A stretch of 64,000 bases of DNA from Streptomyces vinaceus (GCF_008704935.1 NZ_CP023692.1:3700001-3764000), one strand, 5' to 3'. Numbered from the stretch's first letter, positions 16,356 to 24,372 are shown. The notes: generated by a model not told the origin, from the letters alone. Numbers and translations: made by a program.

Positions 16356-18038
16356 ATGGCCGCCGAGCTCACCGTCCCCCAGCTGTCCGACAAGCACCGC
16401 TCCACCCTGGACCAGGCCCTGGCGGCCATCCGCAGCCGTGCCTACTGGTCCCCGCATCCGGAGCACCCCAAGGCCTACGGGGAGACCGCGCCGGCCGACG
16501 GGCTCGCCGCCTTCGAGGCCGTCCGCGGCACCCGGTTCGACCTGGACCAGCCCGGTACGGACGGCTGGACCGGCGGCGAGGTGTCCCCGTACGGCCCCGA
16601 GCTGGGCGTCGAGTACCCGCACGTCGACCCGGACGTGCTGCTGCCCGCGATGAAGGCCGGCATGGGCGCCTGGCGGGACGCCGGGCCCGAGGCCCGCGCC
16701 CTGGTCTGCATCGAGATCCTGGCCCGGATCGGCGCGCGGACGCACGAGTTCGCGCACGCGGTGATGCACACCAGCGGCCAGGCCTTCATGATGGCGTTCC
16801 AGGCGGGCGGCCCGCACGCGCAGGACCGCGGCCTGGAGGCGGTGGCGTACGCGTACGAGGAGCAGACCCGCGTGCCCGGCCAGGCCGACTGGTCGAAGCC
16901 GCAGGGCAAGAAGGACCCGCTGGAACTCGGCAAGACCTTCACGGCCGTCCCGCGCGGCGTCTCCCTCATGATCGGCTGCAACACCTTCCCGACCTGGAAC
17001 GGCTACCCCGGCCTGTTCGCCTCCCTGGCAACGGGCAACGCGGTGCTGGTCAAGCCGCACCCGCGCGCCGTGCTCCCGCTGGCGCTGACCGTGAAGGTCG
17101 CCCGCGAGGTCCTCGCCGAGGCGGGCTTCGACCCGAACCTGGTGGCGCTGGCCGTGGAGCGCCCCGGCGAGGGCATCGCCAAGACGCTGGCCGTCCGCCC
17201 CGAGATCAAGCTGATCGACTACACCGGCTCGACCCAGTTCGGTGACTGGCTGGAGACCAACGCCCGCCAGGCCCAGGTCTACACGGAGAAGGCCGGCGTC
17301 AACACGGTCGTCGTCGACTCGACCTCGAACTACAAGGGGATGCTGTCCAACCTGGCGTTCTCGCTGTCCCTGTACAGCGGCCAGATGTGCACCACCCCGC
17401 AGAACCTGCTGATCCCGCGCGACGGCATCGAGACGGACGCGGGCCACAAGTCGTACGACGAGGTCGTCGCGGACCTCGCGGCCTCGGTCGGCGGTCTGCT
17501 GGGCGACGACGCCCGGGCCAACGCACTGCTCGGCGCGCTGGTCAACCCGGACGTCAAGAGCCGCCTGGAGGCGGCGGCCGCCCTCGGCGAGGTGGCGCTG
17601 GCCTCGCGCGAGGTGGTGAACCCGGAGTTCCCGGACGCCGTGGTCCGCACGCCCGTGATGGTCAAGCTGGACGCCGCCAAGCCGGACCCGGAGGCCCCGT
17701 ACCTGTCGGAGTGCTTCGGCCCGGTGTCGTTCGCGGTGGCCGTGGACTCCACGGCCGACGCCCTTGAGCTCCTGCGCCGCACGGTGCGCGAGAAGGGCGC
17801 GATGACGGTCGGCGCCTACACCACCTCGGCGGACACCGAGCGGGCCATCGAGGAGGTCTGCCTGGAGGAGTCGGCGCAGCTCTCGCTGAACCTGACGGGC
17901 GGGGTCTACGTCAACCAGACCGCGGCCTTCTCGGACTTCCACGGCTCCGGCGGCAACCCGGCGGCCAACGCGGCGCTGTGCGACGGGGCCTTCGTCTCGA
18001 ACCGCTTCCGCATGGTGGAGATCCGCCGCCAGGCCTGA
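16356..18038 (+). CDS. paaN: Phenylacetate degradation protein PaaN, aldehyde dehydrogenase family, 560 aa
   Basis: This matches the actinobacterial PaaN family, an aldehyde-dehydrogenase-like protein thought to take the role of the oxepin-CoA ring-cleavage dehydrogenase half of PaaZ. Visible features are a cofactor-binding region with SLMIGCNTFPTWNGYPG and VLVKPHPRAVLPLAL, the NAD-site stretch DYTGSTQFGDWL, and a probable catalytic cysteine in GQMCTTPQN. There is no fused MaoC hydratase domain. ATG at 16356 has GAGGAG about ten bases upstream. It is divergent from paaH across a PaaR operator. The exact reaction is less certain than pathway membership. Confidence 0.85.
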   Translation: MAAELTVPQLSDKHRSTLDQALAAIRSRAYWSPHPEHPKAYGETAPADGLAAFEAVRGTRFDLDQPGTDGWTGGEVSPYGPELGVEYPHVDPDVLLPAMKAGMGAWRDAGPEARALVCIEILARIGARTHEFAHAVMHTSGQAFMMAFQAGGPHAQDRGLEAVAYAYEEQTRVPGQADWSKPQGKKDPLELGKTFTAVPRGVSLMIGCNTFPTWNGYPGLFASLATGNAVLVKPHPRAVLPLALTVKVAREVLAEAGFDPNLVALAVERPGEGIAKTLAVRPEIKLIDYTGSTQFGDWLETNARQAQVYTEKAGVNTVVVDSTSNYKGMLSNLAFSLSLYSGQMCTTPQNLLIPRDGIETDAGHKSYDEVVADLAASVGGLLGDDARANALLGALVNPDVKSRLEAAAALGEVALASREVVNPEFPDAVVRTPVMVKLDAAKPDPEAPYLSECFGPVSFAVAVDSTADALELLRRTVREKGAMTVGAYTTSADTERAIEEVCLEESAQLSLNLTGGVYVNQTAAFSDFHGSGGNPAANAALCDGAFVSNRFRMVEIRRQA

Positions 18039-18082
18039 CGGCGACGGCAGGGGCGGGCCCGGCGTGGCGGCGCCGGGCCCGC

Positions 18083-18113
18083 TTGACCCTCGACCTGGTG
18101 GAGGTCCCAGAGT
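18083..18113 (+). promoter_or_regulatory. MerR-type promoter/operator with 19-bp spacer
   Basis: TTGACC (18083-18088) and CAGAGT (18108-18113) are separated by 19 bases, the stretched spacer typical of MerR-controlled promoters. A dyad, CTCGACC-T-GGTGGAG, with one mismatched pair, fills the spacer. It lies just before the MerR-type gene, implying autoregulation. Transcription starting about seven bases downstream would give a nearly leaderless mRNA beginning near GTG 18121. Confidence 0.6.
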
Positions 18114-18132
18114 CGTGGGCGTGGAGAGCGAC

Positions 18133-19167
18133 ATGCGCAGCATCGGCGAGATGGGCCGCGACAGCGGGCTCGGGGTGAGCGCCCTGCGGTTCTACGACCG
18201 CGCGGGCGTCCTCGTACCGGCATGGGTGGACCCGGTGACCGGGTACCGCTGGTACGCGCCCGAGCAGCTCGGCGAGGCCCGGCTGCTGGCGAGGCTGCGG
18301 CGCTCGGGGATGCCGCTCGCGGACATCCGGCTGGTGCTGGCCGGCTGGGCCGGCGGGGACACCGGTCTGGTGCCCCGGCTGCTCGACGGGCATCTGCGCC
18401 GGCTCGAACGCGGGCTGGCCGAAGCGCGCGAGGAACTCTCCACGGTACGGGCCCTACTCGGACACAAGGAGACCTCCATGACCACCGCCACCGACACCGC
18501 CCGGCTGACCGTTGCGGGCGACGAGCTCGCGGCCGCCCTGGACGCCGTGCGGTACGCCGCCGGAAGCGACCCGGAGCTGCCGGTGCTCTGCGGGATCCAC
18601 TTCGACATCGAGGGCGACGCCCTGCACCTCGTGGCCACGGACCGCTACCGGATGGCCGTGGCCCGTACGCCGGCCACCACCGGCACCGGCGGCGGCCGGG
18701 TCCGGGTGACCGTGCCCACCCCCCTCGCGGACGCGATGCGCGCGCTGCTGACCGACGACGCCCCGGCCCGTCTCACCGTGGACGGGGACGGGGTGGAGCT
18801 GGAGACCCGGGGCCGCCGGGTCGCCGGGCAGGGCCTCGGCGAGGACTTCCCCGACTACCGCCGCCTGACCCGGCTGCCCGAGGGGCGCCGCCTCGCCCTG
18901 GACGTACCGGCCCTGCGGCGGGCCCTCGCCGCGCAGGAGGCCGAGGTGTGCGTCCTCGTCCTGGCCGACGAGGTGACCGTGGGCGACGAGGACCTGGACC
19001 TCGCCGGGGACCGGGTCGGGGTCAACCCCGCCTTCCTGCTCGACGCGCTCGCCGCCGGGGAGGAACTGCTGCTGGAGTACATCGGGCCCAGGGCCCCGCT
19101 CGTCCTCCTGCGCCCCGACGTCGAGGACGTCTTCTCGCTGCTGATGCCGGTCAGTCTGGAGGCGTGA
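18133..19167 (+). CDS. MerR regulator fused to DNA polymerase III beta-clamp domains, 344 aa
   Basis: Residues 1 to about 110 form a MerR module: SIGEMGRDSGLGVSALRFYD, then GYRWYAPEQLGEARLLARL, then an antiparallel-coil helix. From about residue 118 the protein resembles the sliding clamp. LPVLCGIHFDIEGDALHLVA and TDRYRMAVA align with LPVLTGVRIEIEGDRVTLAS and TDRYRFAVR of this window's DnaN domain II. The C-terminal NPAFLLDALAAG and LLMPVSL match NPTFLLDGLSA and LIMPVRL of domain III. Domain I is missing. An internal ATG at 18478 has AAGGAG six bases upstream and could yield the clamp part alone. The start could instead be GTG 18121. Such fusions occur in other Streptomyces, but their role is unknown. 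Confidence 0.8.
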   Translation: MRSIGEMGRDSGLGVSALRFYDRAGVLVPAWVDPVTGYRWYAPEQLGEARLLARLRRSGMPLADIRLVLAGWAGGDTGLVPRLLDGHLRRLERGLAEAREELSTVRALLGHKETSMTTATDTARLTVAGDELAAALDAVRYAAGSDPELPVLCGIHFDIEGDALHLVATDRYRMAVARTPATTGTGGGRVRVTVPTPLADAMRALLTDDAPARLTVDGDGVELETRGRRVAGQGLGEDFPDYRRLTRLPEGRRLALDVPALRRALAAQEAEVCVLVLADEVTVGDEDLDLAGDRVGVNPAFLLDALAAGEELLLEYIGPRAPLVLLRPDVEDVFSLLMPVSLEA

Positions 19168-19279
19168 CCCCGCCGGGGCGGGTCGGGGTCCTCTCAGGGT
19201 GATCACCCATCGGCGACCGTCCACCTGGCCCGCAGAGGGGGTGCGGCCGAAGAGACCACACCCCCCACGGGGAGCATCC

Positions 19280-19396
19280 CTGCGTGCCCAGCGCCGCCCC
19301 GCCGTCACCGGACTCGCCCTCGCCGCGCTCACCGTCGGCGCCGGCGGCCCGGCCGCCACGGCGGCCTTCGCCGGCCAGGGGGCGGTGTCACGGTAG
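19280..19396 (+). pseudogene. Possible remnant of a secreted-protein gene (signal peptide only)
   Basis: An open frame reads RAQRRPAVTGLALAALTVGA and onward to AATAAFAGQGAVSR before TAG. That looks like a signal peptide (arginines, hydrophobic core, AxA cleavage site) with almost no mature protein. GGGGAG precedes a CTG at 19280; the nearest in-frame conventional start is GTG 19199. It overlaps the end of the convergent methyltransferase gene, suggesting truncation. A real short exported peptide is less likely. Confidence 0.25.
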
Positions 19397-20137
19397 CTTC
19401 GGGCCGCCCCAGTGGAAGAGGGTCATGGCCACGCTGGTGGCCAGGTTGTAGCTGGAGACCTGCGGGCGCATCGGGAGCGCGACCAGGTGGTCGGCCCGTT
19501 CGCGCAGCTCGGGCGAGATGCCGTGGCGCTCCGAGCCGAAGGCGAGCACGGCGTCGTCCGGGAGGGTGAGGGCGCGGATGTCCTCGCCGTCGGGGTCGAG
19601 CGCGTACACGGGCCCGGCGGGCAGGGTGTCGATGTCGACCCGGTCCACGGTGGTGGCGTAGTGCAGGCCCGCTCCGGCGCGCACCACGTTGGGGTGCCAG
19701 GGGTCGAGGTCGCCCCGGGTGACGACGCCGGTGGCGCCGAAGCCCGCCGCGAGCCGGACGACGGCGCCGACGTTGCCGAGGTTGCGGGGGTTGTCGAGCA
19801 GGACGACGGGCGCGGTGCGGGGCTGCCGGTCGAGCCGGGCCCGCCCCTCGGTCCGGTCGGGCCGTACGGCCAGCGCGGCGACCCCGGTGGGGTGCACGCG
19901 CGCCACGAGCTCCCGGAGCCGGCCCCCGCGCACCAGCCGGGCCACCTCCCCTTCCACGTCCGGAGCCAGCTCGGCGGCCAGCGCCCGTACGGCCTCGGGG
20001 TCGTCGGCCACGACCATCCGCACATCGGCCCCGAACCGCAAGGCGTGCTTCAGCGCGTGGAACCCGTCGAGGAGGACGAGGTCCTCCCGCTCCGCGGTCT
20101 CCCGCCACTGCCGCCCGCTCTGCTCCAGCTCACTCAT
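19388..20137 (-). CDS. TrmH/SpoU family RNA 2'-O-methyltransferase, 249 aa
   Basis: This is a SPOUT-class methyltransferase. The substrate-binding N-terminal part contains LLDGFHALKHALRFGADV. The knotted catalytic domain shows motif 1 (LLDNPRNLGNVGAVVRLA), motif 2 (LAFGSERHGIS) and motif 3 (LPMRPQVSSYNLATSVAM). The typical target is a ribose 2'-OH in rRNA or tRNA, with S-adenosylmethionine as donor; which RNA cannot be told. ATG at 20137 is chosen. It lies between unrelated genes inside the interrupted paa region. Confidence 0.82.
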   Translation of the reverse strand: MSELEQSGRQWRETAEREDLVLLDGFHALKHALRFGADVRMVVADDPEAVRALAAELAPDVEGEVARLVRGGRLRELVARVHPTGVAALAVRPDRTEGRARLDRQPRTAPVVLLDNPRNLGNVGAVVRLAAGFGATGVVTRGDLDPWHPNVVRAGAGLHYATTVDRVDIDTLPAGPVYALDPDGEDIRALTLPDDAVLAFGSERHGISPELRERADHLVALPMRPQVSSYNLATSVAMTLFHWGGPKLP

Positions 20138-20151
20138 ACCGCTGAGCGTAG

Positions 20152-21414
20152 TCAGCCGGTCAGCGCCCGCTCGGCCCCGGACCCCGGCCCGGAGCCGCCC
20201 GGCCCGCAGCCGCCCGGTGCGGAGCCGCCCGGTGCGGAGCCGCCCGTGCCGGGGCCGCCCGCCCCGGCGGCGGTCGCCCGCCTGCGCCCCACCGCGCCGG
20301 AGGCCCTGGCGCCCAGCCAGACCAGGAACGCCGTCGGCAGGAACACCGCGTCGGCGGCGATCATCGCCAGCGAGAAGAACGGCAGGCCCAGCAGCACCGC
20401 GATCCCCGCGTGCTCCAGCATCATCAGCGCCAGCAGCACGTTCTTGATCCGCCGGTTGAACACCGTGAACGGGAAGGCGACCTGCACCGCCACCGTCCCG
20501 TACGACAGCAGCATCACCATCGTCCCGCTCCCCGCCAGGAGCCCCGACAGCCCCGGCCACGGAGTGAAGTAGTCCAGTCCGAGCGGGTAGTACAGCGCGG
20601 TCCCGTCCTGCCACCGCGATCCCTGGATCTTGTACCAGCCGGCCGTCGCGTAGATCAGGCAGACCTCCGCCATGATCACCAGCAGCCCGGCGTTGTGCAC
20701 CAGGTTCGCCAGGACGTCCAGGACGGCCCGCCCCTCGCCCTCCGGCTCGTACCGGTCCACCATCCACCACAGCGCGCACACGACCCACAGCGCCGCGAAG
20801 GCCGCCAGCCAGCCGTAGCCGAACCGCTCCGTCACCGCCCCGTACGCGAACACCGCGCCGAGCACGCCCCACAGCACCGGCCCGGCCGCCCCCGCCGAGG
20901 CCGACCCGCGCAGCCGCGCGCGCCGCGCGTCGAGCGACCACACCTGCGCGCACCGCGTCAGCACCAGGTAGATCGCCATCAGGTGGATGACGTTGTCCCC
21001 GCCGTCGCCCATGAACACGCTGCGGTTCTGCAGCGACAGCACGCCGACCATGAACACCACGGACGTCGCGCGCGTCCGCCAGCCCAGCATCAGCAGCAGG
21101 CTCGACGCCACCGACACCGCGTAGACCGTCTCGAACCACGCTCCCGAGTCCGACCACATCAGCACCGAGAAGGCGTGGTTCGAGGCGATCAGCCGCTCCG
21201 CGAGGGCGAAGCTCCAGGGTCCGTCCGGCCCGTACAGCTCGGCGCGGTGCGGGAACTCCCGCAGCAGGAAGAACAGCCAGGTGGCCGAGAAGCCGATGCG
21301 GACGACGGCGCTCTGGTACGGGCCCAGCGCCCGCCCGCTGACCTGCGCGATCCCCCGGCCGGCGGCGGCCCGCGCCCGAGCGGCCGCCCCGGCCGTGGCG
21401 GGCGCCAGGCTCAC
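20152..21414 (-). CDS. HTTM-domain membrane protein, 420 aa
   Basis: This polytopic protein resembles the HTTM domain shared with vitamin K-dependent gamma-carboxylases: an N-terminal helix (VVRIGFSATWLFFLLREF), then several helices, and conserved stretches such as TAGWYKIQGSRWQDGTALYY and MVMLLSYGTVAVQVAFPFTV. The C-terminal tail is a Gly/Pro/Ser repeat (APGGS units) encoded by an imperfect 15-base tandem repeat near 20190-20265. GTG at 21414 overlaps the DUF5819 stop (GTGA), so the two genes are coupled. Membrane-bound oxidative or carboxylase-like chemistry is possible, but no function is established. Confidence 0.75.
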   Translation of the reverse strand: MSLAPATAGAAARARAAAGRGIAQVSGRALGPYQSAVVRIGFSATWLFFLLREFPHRAELYGPDGPWSFALAERLIASNHAFSVLMWSDSGAWFETVYAVSVASSLLLMLGWRTRATSVVFMVGVLSLQNRSVFMGDGGDNVIHLMAIYLVLTRCAQVWSLDARRARLRGSASAGAAGPVLWGVLGAVFAYGAVTERFGYGWLAAFAALWVVCALWWMVDRYEPEGEGRAVLDVLANLVHNAGLLVIMAEVCLIYATAGWYKIQGSRWQDGTALYYPLGLDYFTPWPGLSGLLAGSGTMVMLLSYGTVAVQVAFPFTVFNRRIKNVLLALMMLEHAGIAVLLGLPFFSLAMIAADAVFLPTAFLVWLGARASGAVGRRRATAAGAGGPGTGGSAPGGSAPGGCGPGGSGPGSGAERALTG

Positions 21415-22199
21415 ACCGTCCACCACGGCAGCTCCCGGTAGTACGTCTGGGTGTCGGTCTTCTCGTCGCTCCACGGGGGCGCCGCCACCGCGCGCGTCGC
21501 CGAGCGCAGCTGGATCCGTACGATCTCCTCGCGCGCGGTCCCGTCCTCCGCGAGCCGGTTCAGGGCGATCCGCCGCAGGTACTGCTCCGACAGTTCGCCG
21601 CGCTCGCCGATGGGCTTGTTGTCCTCGCCGTGCGAGCCGGTGAAGAAGTCCCACGCCCGCCGGAGCTCGTTCTGCCGCGTGTGGCTCGGCAGCAGGCTGT
21701 GCCGGATGGCCGCCCCGTCCTGGGCGGACAGGTCGCGCCAGCCGCCGGCGACCGGCTCGCCGCCGGGGGTGCGGACCTCGGCCCGCACCTCGACGGCGAT
21801 GTTCTGCTGGAGCGGGTTGGGGGCGAAGAGCTTCCAGTTCTGTTCGAACTCGGGGTAGATCCAGTCGTCGACCGTCCGCGCGTGCTGCTTGCTCACCGTG
21901 TTGGACGGCGCGACGTGCAGGAACACCAGCGCCAGGTGCCCGCAGGCGGCGAGGCCCACGGCGGCCAGCGCGAGGGCCGTGACGACCCGGTACGGGGTGG
22001 ACAGGCCCGCGATCCCGGGAGCCCGCGGCGGCTTCGCCGGGTCCGCGGGCGGCCCGGCCTGCGGATCCGGCGGCGTGCGGGCCGGGGGGACGGCCGCCGC
22101 GACGACCGGGCGACGGACCGGTGGACCGGCCGGCGGGTCGACCGGCGGACCGGCCTGCGGAACGGCTGCTTCCGCGGGCTCGCGCTCGTTCGAATCCAT
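21411..22199 (-). CDS. DUF5819 family membrane-anchored protein, 262 aa
   Basis: A Pro-rich, charged N-terminal tail of about 75 residues (repeated PPVDPPAGPP-like units) precedes a single transmembrane helix (ALALAAVGLAACGHLALVFL). The extracytoplasmic domain is rich in aromatic residues, including FEQNWKLFAPNPLQQNIAVE, a hallmark of DUF5819. It is the first gene of a pair with the HTTM protein; that pairing recurs in Streptomyces and suggests a two-component membrane assembly. A direct repeat GGTTGAC (22227 and 22240) lies upstream. No catalytic motif is recognised. Confidence 0.75.
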   Translation of the reverse strand: MDSNEREPAEAAVPQAGPPVDPPAGPPVRRPVVAAAVPPARTPPDPQAGPPADPAKPPRAPGIAGLSTPYRVVTALALAAVGLAACGHLALVFLHVAPSNTVSKQHARTVDDWIYPEFEQNWKLFAPNPLQQNIAVEVRAEVRTPGGEPVAGGWRDLSAQDGAAIRHSLLPSHTRQNELRRAWDFFTGSHGEDNKPIGERGELSEQYLRRIALNRLAEDGTAREEIVRIQLRSATRAVAAPPWSDEKTDTQTYYRELPWWTV

Positions 22200-22283
22200 C
22201 CCGCCCCGATCATCCGGCGTCCACAGGGTTGACCTCAGAGGTTGACACCCTACGGGCCGCCGACCCACCATTGAAGAGTACGA

Positions 22284-22300
22284 ACCGAACGATCGGTCGG
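22284..22300 (+). promoter_or_regulatory. PaaR operator upstream of paaA
   Basis: ACCGAACGATCGGTCGG contains ACCGAACGATCGGT, an exact fit to the PaaR core ACCGNNCGNNCGGT. It is the inverted copy of the 17-mer at 16241-16257 and lies about 35-50 bases before the paaA start, where a repressor would block transcription. Confidence 0.75.
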
Positions 22301-22334
22301 TCGGGCGGTCAACAATCTCTGGCAGGGGGCCGGG

Positions 22335-23354
22335 ATGGTGGCAGTGACCCCGGAGACGGGGCAGGAATCAGGCCTCGGGGCTGACCTCGGGGCCCAGCTC
22401 GCGGCGGCCTTCGACGCCGCCGTGGCGGCCGACGAGCGCGTCGAGCCGCGCGACTGGATGCCCGAGGCGTACCGCGCCTCGCTCGTACGCCAGATGGCCC
22501 AGCACGCCCATTCCGAAATCATCGGCATGCAGCCCGAGGCCAACTGGATCACTCGCGCGCCCTCGCTGCGCCGCAAGGCGATCCTGATGGCCAAGGTCCA
22601 GGACGAGGCCGGGCACGGCCTCTACCTGTACAGCGCCGCCGAAACCCTCGGCACCGGCCGCGACGAGCTGCTCGACAAGCTCCACTCCGGCAAGCAGAAG
22701 TACTCCTCGATCTTCAACTACCCCACCCTGACCTGGGCCGATGTCGGCGCGATCGGCTGGCTCGTGGACGGCGCGGCGATCACCAACCAGGTGCCGATCT
22801 GCCGCTGCTCGTACGGGCCGTACGCCCGCGCGATGGTCCGGATCTGCAAGGAGGAGTCCTTCCACCAGCGGCAGGGCTTCGAGCTCCTCATGGCCCTGTC
22901 CAAGGGCACCGAGGCGCAGCACGCGATGGCCCAGGACGCCGTGGACCGCTGGTGGTGGCCCTCGCTGATGATGTTCGGCCCGCCGGACGACGAATCGGCG
23001 CACTCCGCGCAGTCCATGGCCTGGCGGATCAAGCGGCACTCCAACGACGAGCTGCGCCAGCGCTTCGTGGACATCGCCGTTCCGCAGGCCGAGGCGCTGG
23101 GTCTGACCCTGCCCGATCCGGACCTGAAGTGGAACGAGGAGCGCGGGCACCACGACTTCGGCGCGATCGACTGGGCGGAGTTCTGGGACGTGCTCAAGGG
23201 CAACGGCCCCTGCAACGACCAGCGGATCGGCCAGCGGCGCCGGGCCCACGAGGAGGGCGCCTGGGTCCGCGAGGCGGCCGCGGCGTATGCGGAGAAGCAC
23301 AGCGCACACCACGCCGTACAGAACACGGCGACGAACGAGGAGGCAGGGGTATGA
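22335..23354 (+). CDS. paaA: 1,2-phenylacetyl-CoA epoxidase subunit PaaA (catalytic), 339 aa
   Basis: This is the catalytic diiron subunit of the ring 1,2-phenylacetyl-CoA epoxidase. The ferritin-like helices carry metal-ligand motifs, notably AKVQDEAGHGLYLYSAAE and KEESFHQRQGFELL. Length is normal for the family. ATG at 22335 follows a purine-rich stretch. It begins the paaABCDE operon, with a PaaR operator directly upstream, and its stop overlaps the paaB start (ATGA). The enzyme is cytoplasmic and requires PaaB, PaaC and the reductase PaaE. Confidence 0.93.
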   Translation: MVAVTPETGQESGLGADLGAQLAAAFDAAVAADERVEPRDWMPEAYRASLVRQMAQHAHSEIIGMQPEANWITRAPSLRRKAILMAKVQDEAGHGLYLYSAAETLGTGRDELLDKLHSGKQKYSSIFNYPTLTWADVGAIGWLVDGAAITNQVPICRCSYGPYARAMVRICKEESFHQRQGFELLMALSKGTEAQHAMAQDAVDRWWWPSLMMFGPPDDESAHSAQSMAWRIKRHSNDELRQRFVDIAVPQAEALGLTLPDPDLKWNEERGHHDFGAIDWAEFWDVLKGNGPCNDQRIGQRRRAHEEGAWVREAAAAYAEKHSAHHAVQNTATNEEAGV

Positions 23355-23635
23355 CGCAGAACTGGCCACTGTGGGAGGTGTTCGTGCGCTCGCGCCGCGG
23401 CCTCTCGCACACGCACGCGGGCAGCCTGCACGCGCCCGACGCAGAAATGGCCCTGCGCAACGCCCGCGACCTCTACACCCGGCGCGGCGAGGGCATCTCG
23501 ATCTGGGTGGTGCCCTCCGCCGAGATCACCGCCTCCTCGCCGGACGAGCGGGACCCGTTCTTCGCCCCCTCGGCCGACAAGCCGTACCGGCACCCGACCT
23601 TCTACGAGATCCCCGAGGGGGTGCACCACCTGTGA
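23351..23635 (+). CDS. paaB: 1,2-phenylacetyl-CoA epoxidase subunit PaaB, 94 aa
   Basis: This small structural subunit bridges PaaA-PaaC heterodimers in the epoxidase. The sequence begins MTQNWPLWEVFVRSRRGLSH and contains AEMALRNARDLYTRRGEG and DKPYRHPTFYEIPEGV, all typical of PaaB. The length fits the family. It is coupled on both sides: its ATG overlaps the paaA stop and its TGA overlaps the paaC GTG. Confidence 0.92.
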   Translation: MTQNWPLWEVFVRSRRGLSHTHAGSLHAPDAEMALRNARDLYTRRGEGISIWVVPSAEITASSPDERDPFFAPSADKPYRHPTFYEIPEGVHHL

Positions 23636-24372
23636 CCAGCACCGATGCCGCTCCCACCGAGGTCTCCCGCAGCGCGGCCCTCGCGCTCGGGGACGACGCG
23701 CTGATCCTCTCCCACCGCCTCGGCGAGTGGGCGGGCCACGCCCCCGTCCTGGAGGAGGAGGTCGCCCTCGCGAACATCGCGCTCGACCTGCTCGGCCAGG
23801 CCCGCGTCCTGCTGTCCCTGGCCGGCGACGAGGACGAGCTGGCCTTCCTGCGCGAGGAGCGCTCCTTCCGCAACCTCCAGCTGGTCGAGCAGCCGAACGG
23901 GGACTTCGCCCACACCATCGCCCGCCAGCTCTACTTCTCCTTCCACCAGCACGAGCTGTACGCGGAACTGGCCGTCGGCGACGGTCCGTTCGCCCCGCTC
24001 GCGGCGAAGGCCGTCAAGGAGACCGCGTACCACCGCGACCACGCCGAGCAGTGGACCCTGCGGCTCGGCGACGGCACGCAGGAGAGCCGCGCCCGCATGC
24101 GGACCGCCCTGGACGTCCTGTGGAAGTACACCGGCGAGATGTTCCAGCCGGTCGACGGGATCGAGGGCGTCGACTGGGCCGCTCTGGAGGCCCGCTGGCT
24201 GGCCGCCGTGGGCGGCGTCCTGGAGCGGGCCGGGCTCGCGCTCCCCGAGGGCCCGCGCACCGGCGCATGGGCCGCCGGCGCCGGCCGCCAGGGCCTGCAC
24301 ACCGAGTCCTTCGGCAGACTGCTCGCCGAGATGCAGCATCTGCACCGCAGCCATCCGGGGGCGTCATGGTGA
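23632..24372 (+). CDS. paaC: 1,2-phenylacetyl-CoA epoxidase subunit PaaC (structural), 246 aa
   Basis: This ferritin-fold subunit pairs with PaaA. The recognisable stretches are LSHRLGEWAGHAPVLEEEVA, NIALDLLGQARVLLSLAG and KAVKETAYHRDHAEQW. PaaC proteins have degenerate metal sites and are regarded as structural. GTG at 23632 overlaps the paaB stop, and the 3' end overlaps paaD by seven bases, so translation of the operon is tightly coupled. Confidence 0.9.
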   Translation: MTSTDAAPTEVSRSAALALGDDALILSHRLGEWAGHAPVLEEEVALANIALDLLGQARVLLSLAGDEDELAFLREERSFRNLQLVEQPNGDFAHTIARQLYFSFHQHELYAELAVGDGPFAPLAAKAVKETAYHRDHAEQWTLRLGDGTQESRARMRTALDVLWKYTGEMFQPVDGIEGVDWAALEARWLAAVGGVLERAGLALPEGPRTGAWAAGAGRQGLHTESFGRLLAEMQHLHRSHPGASW

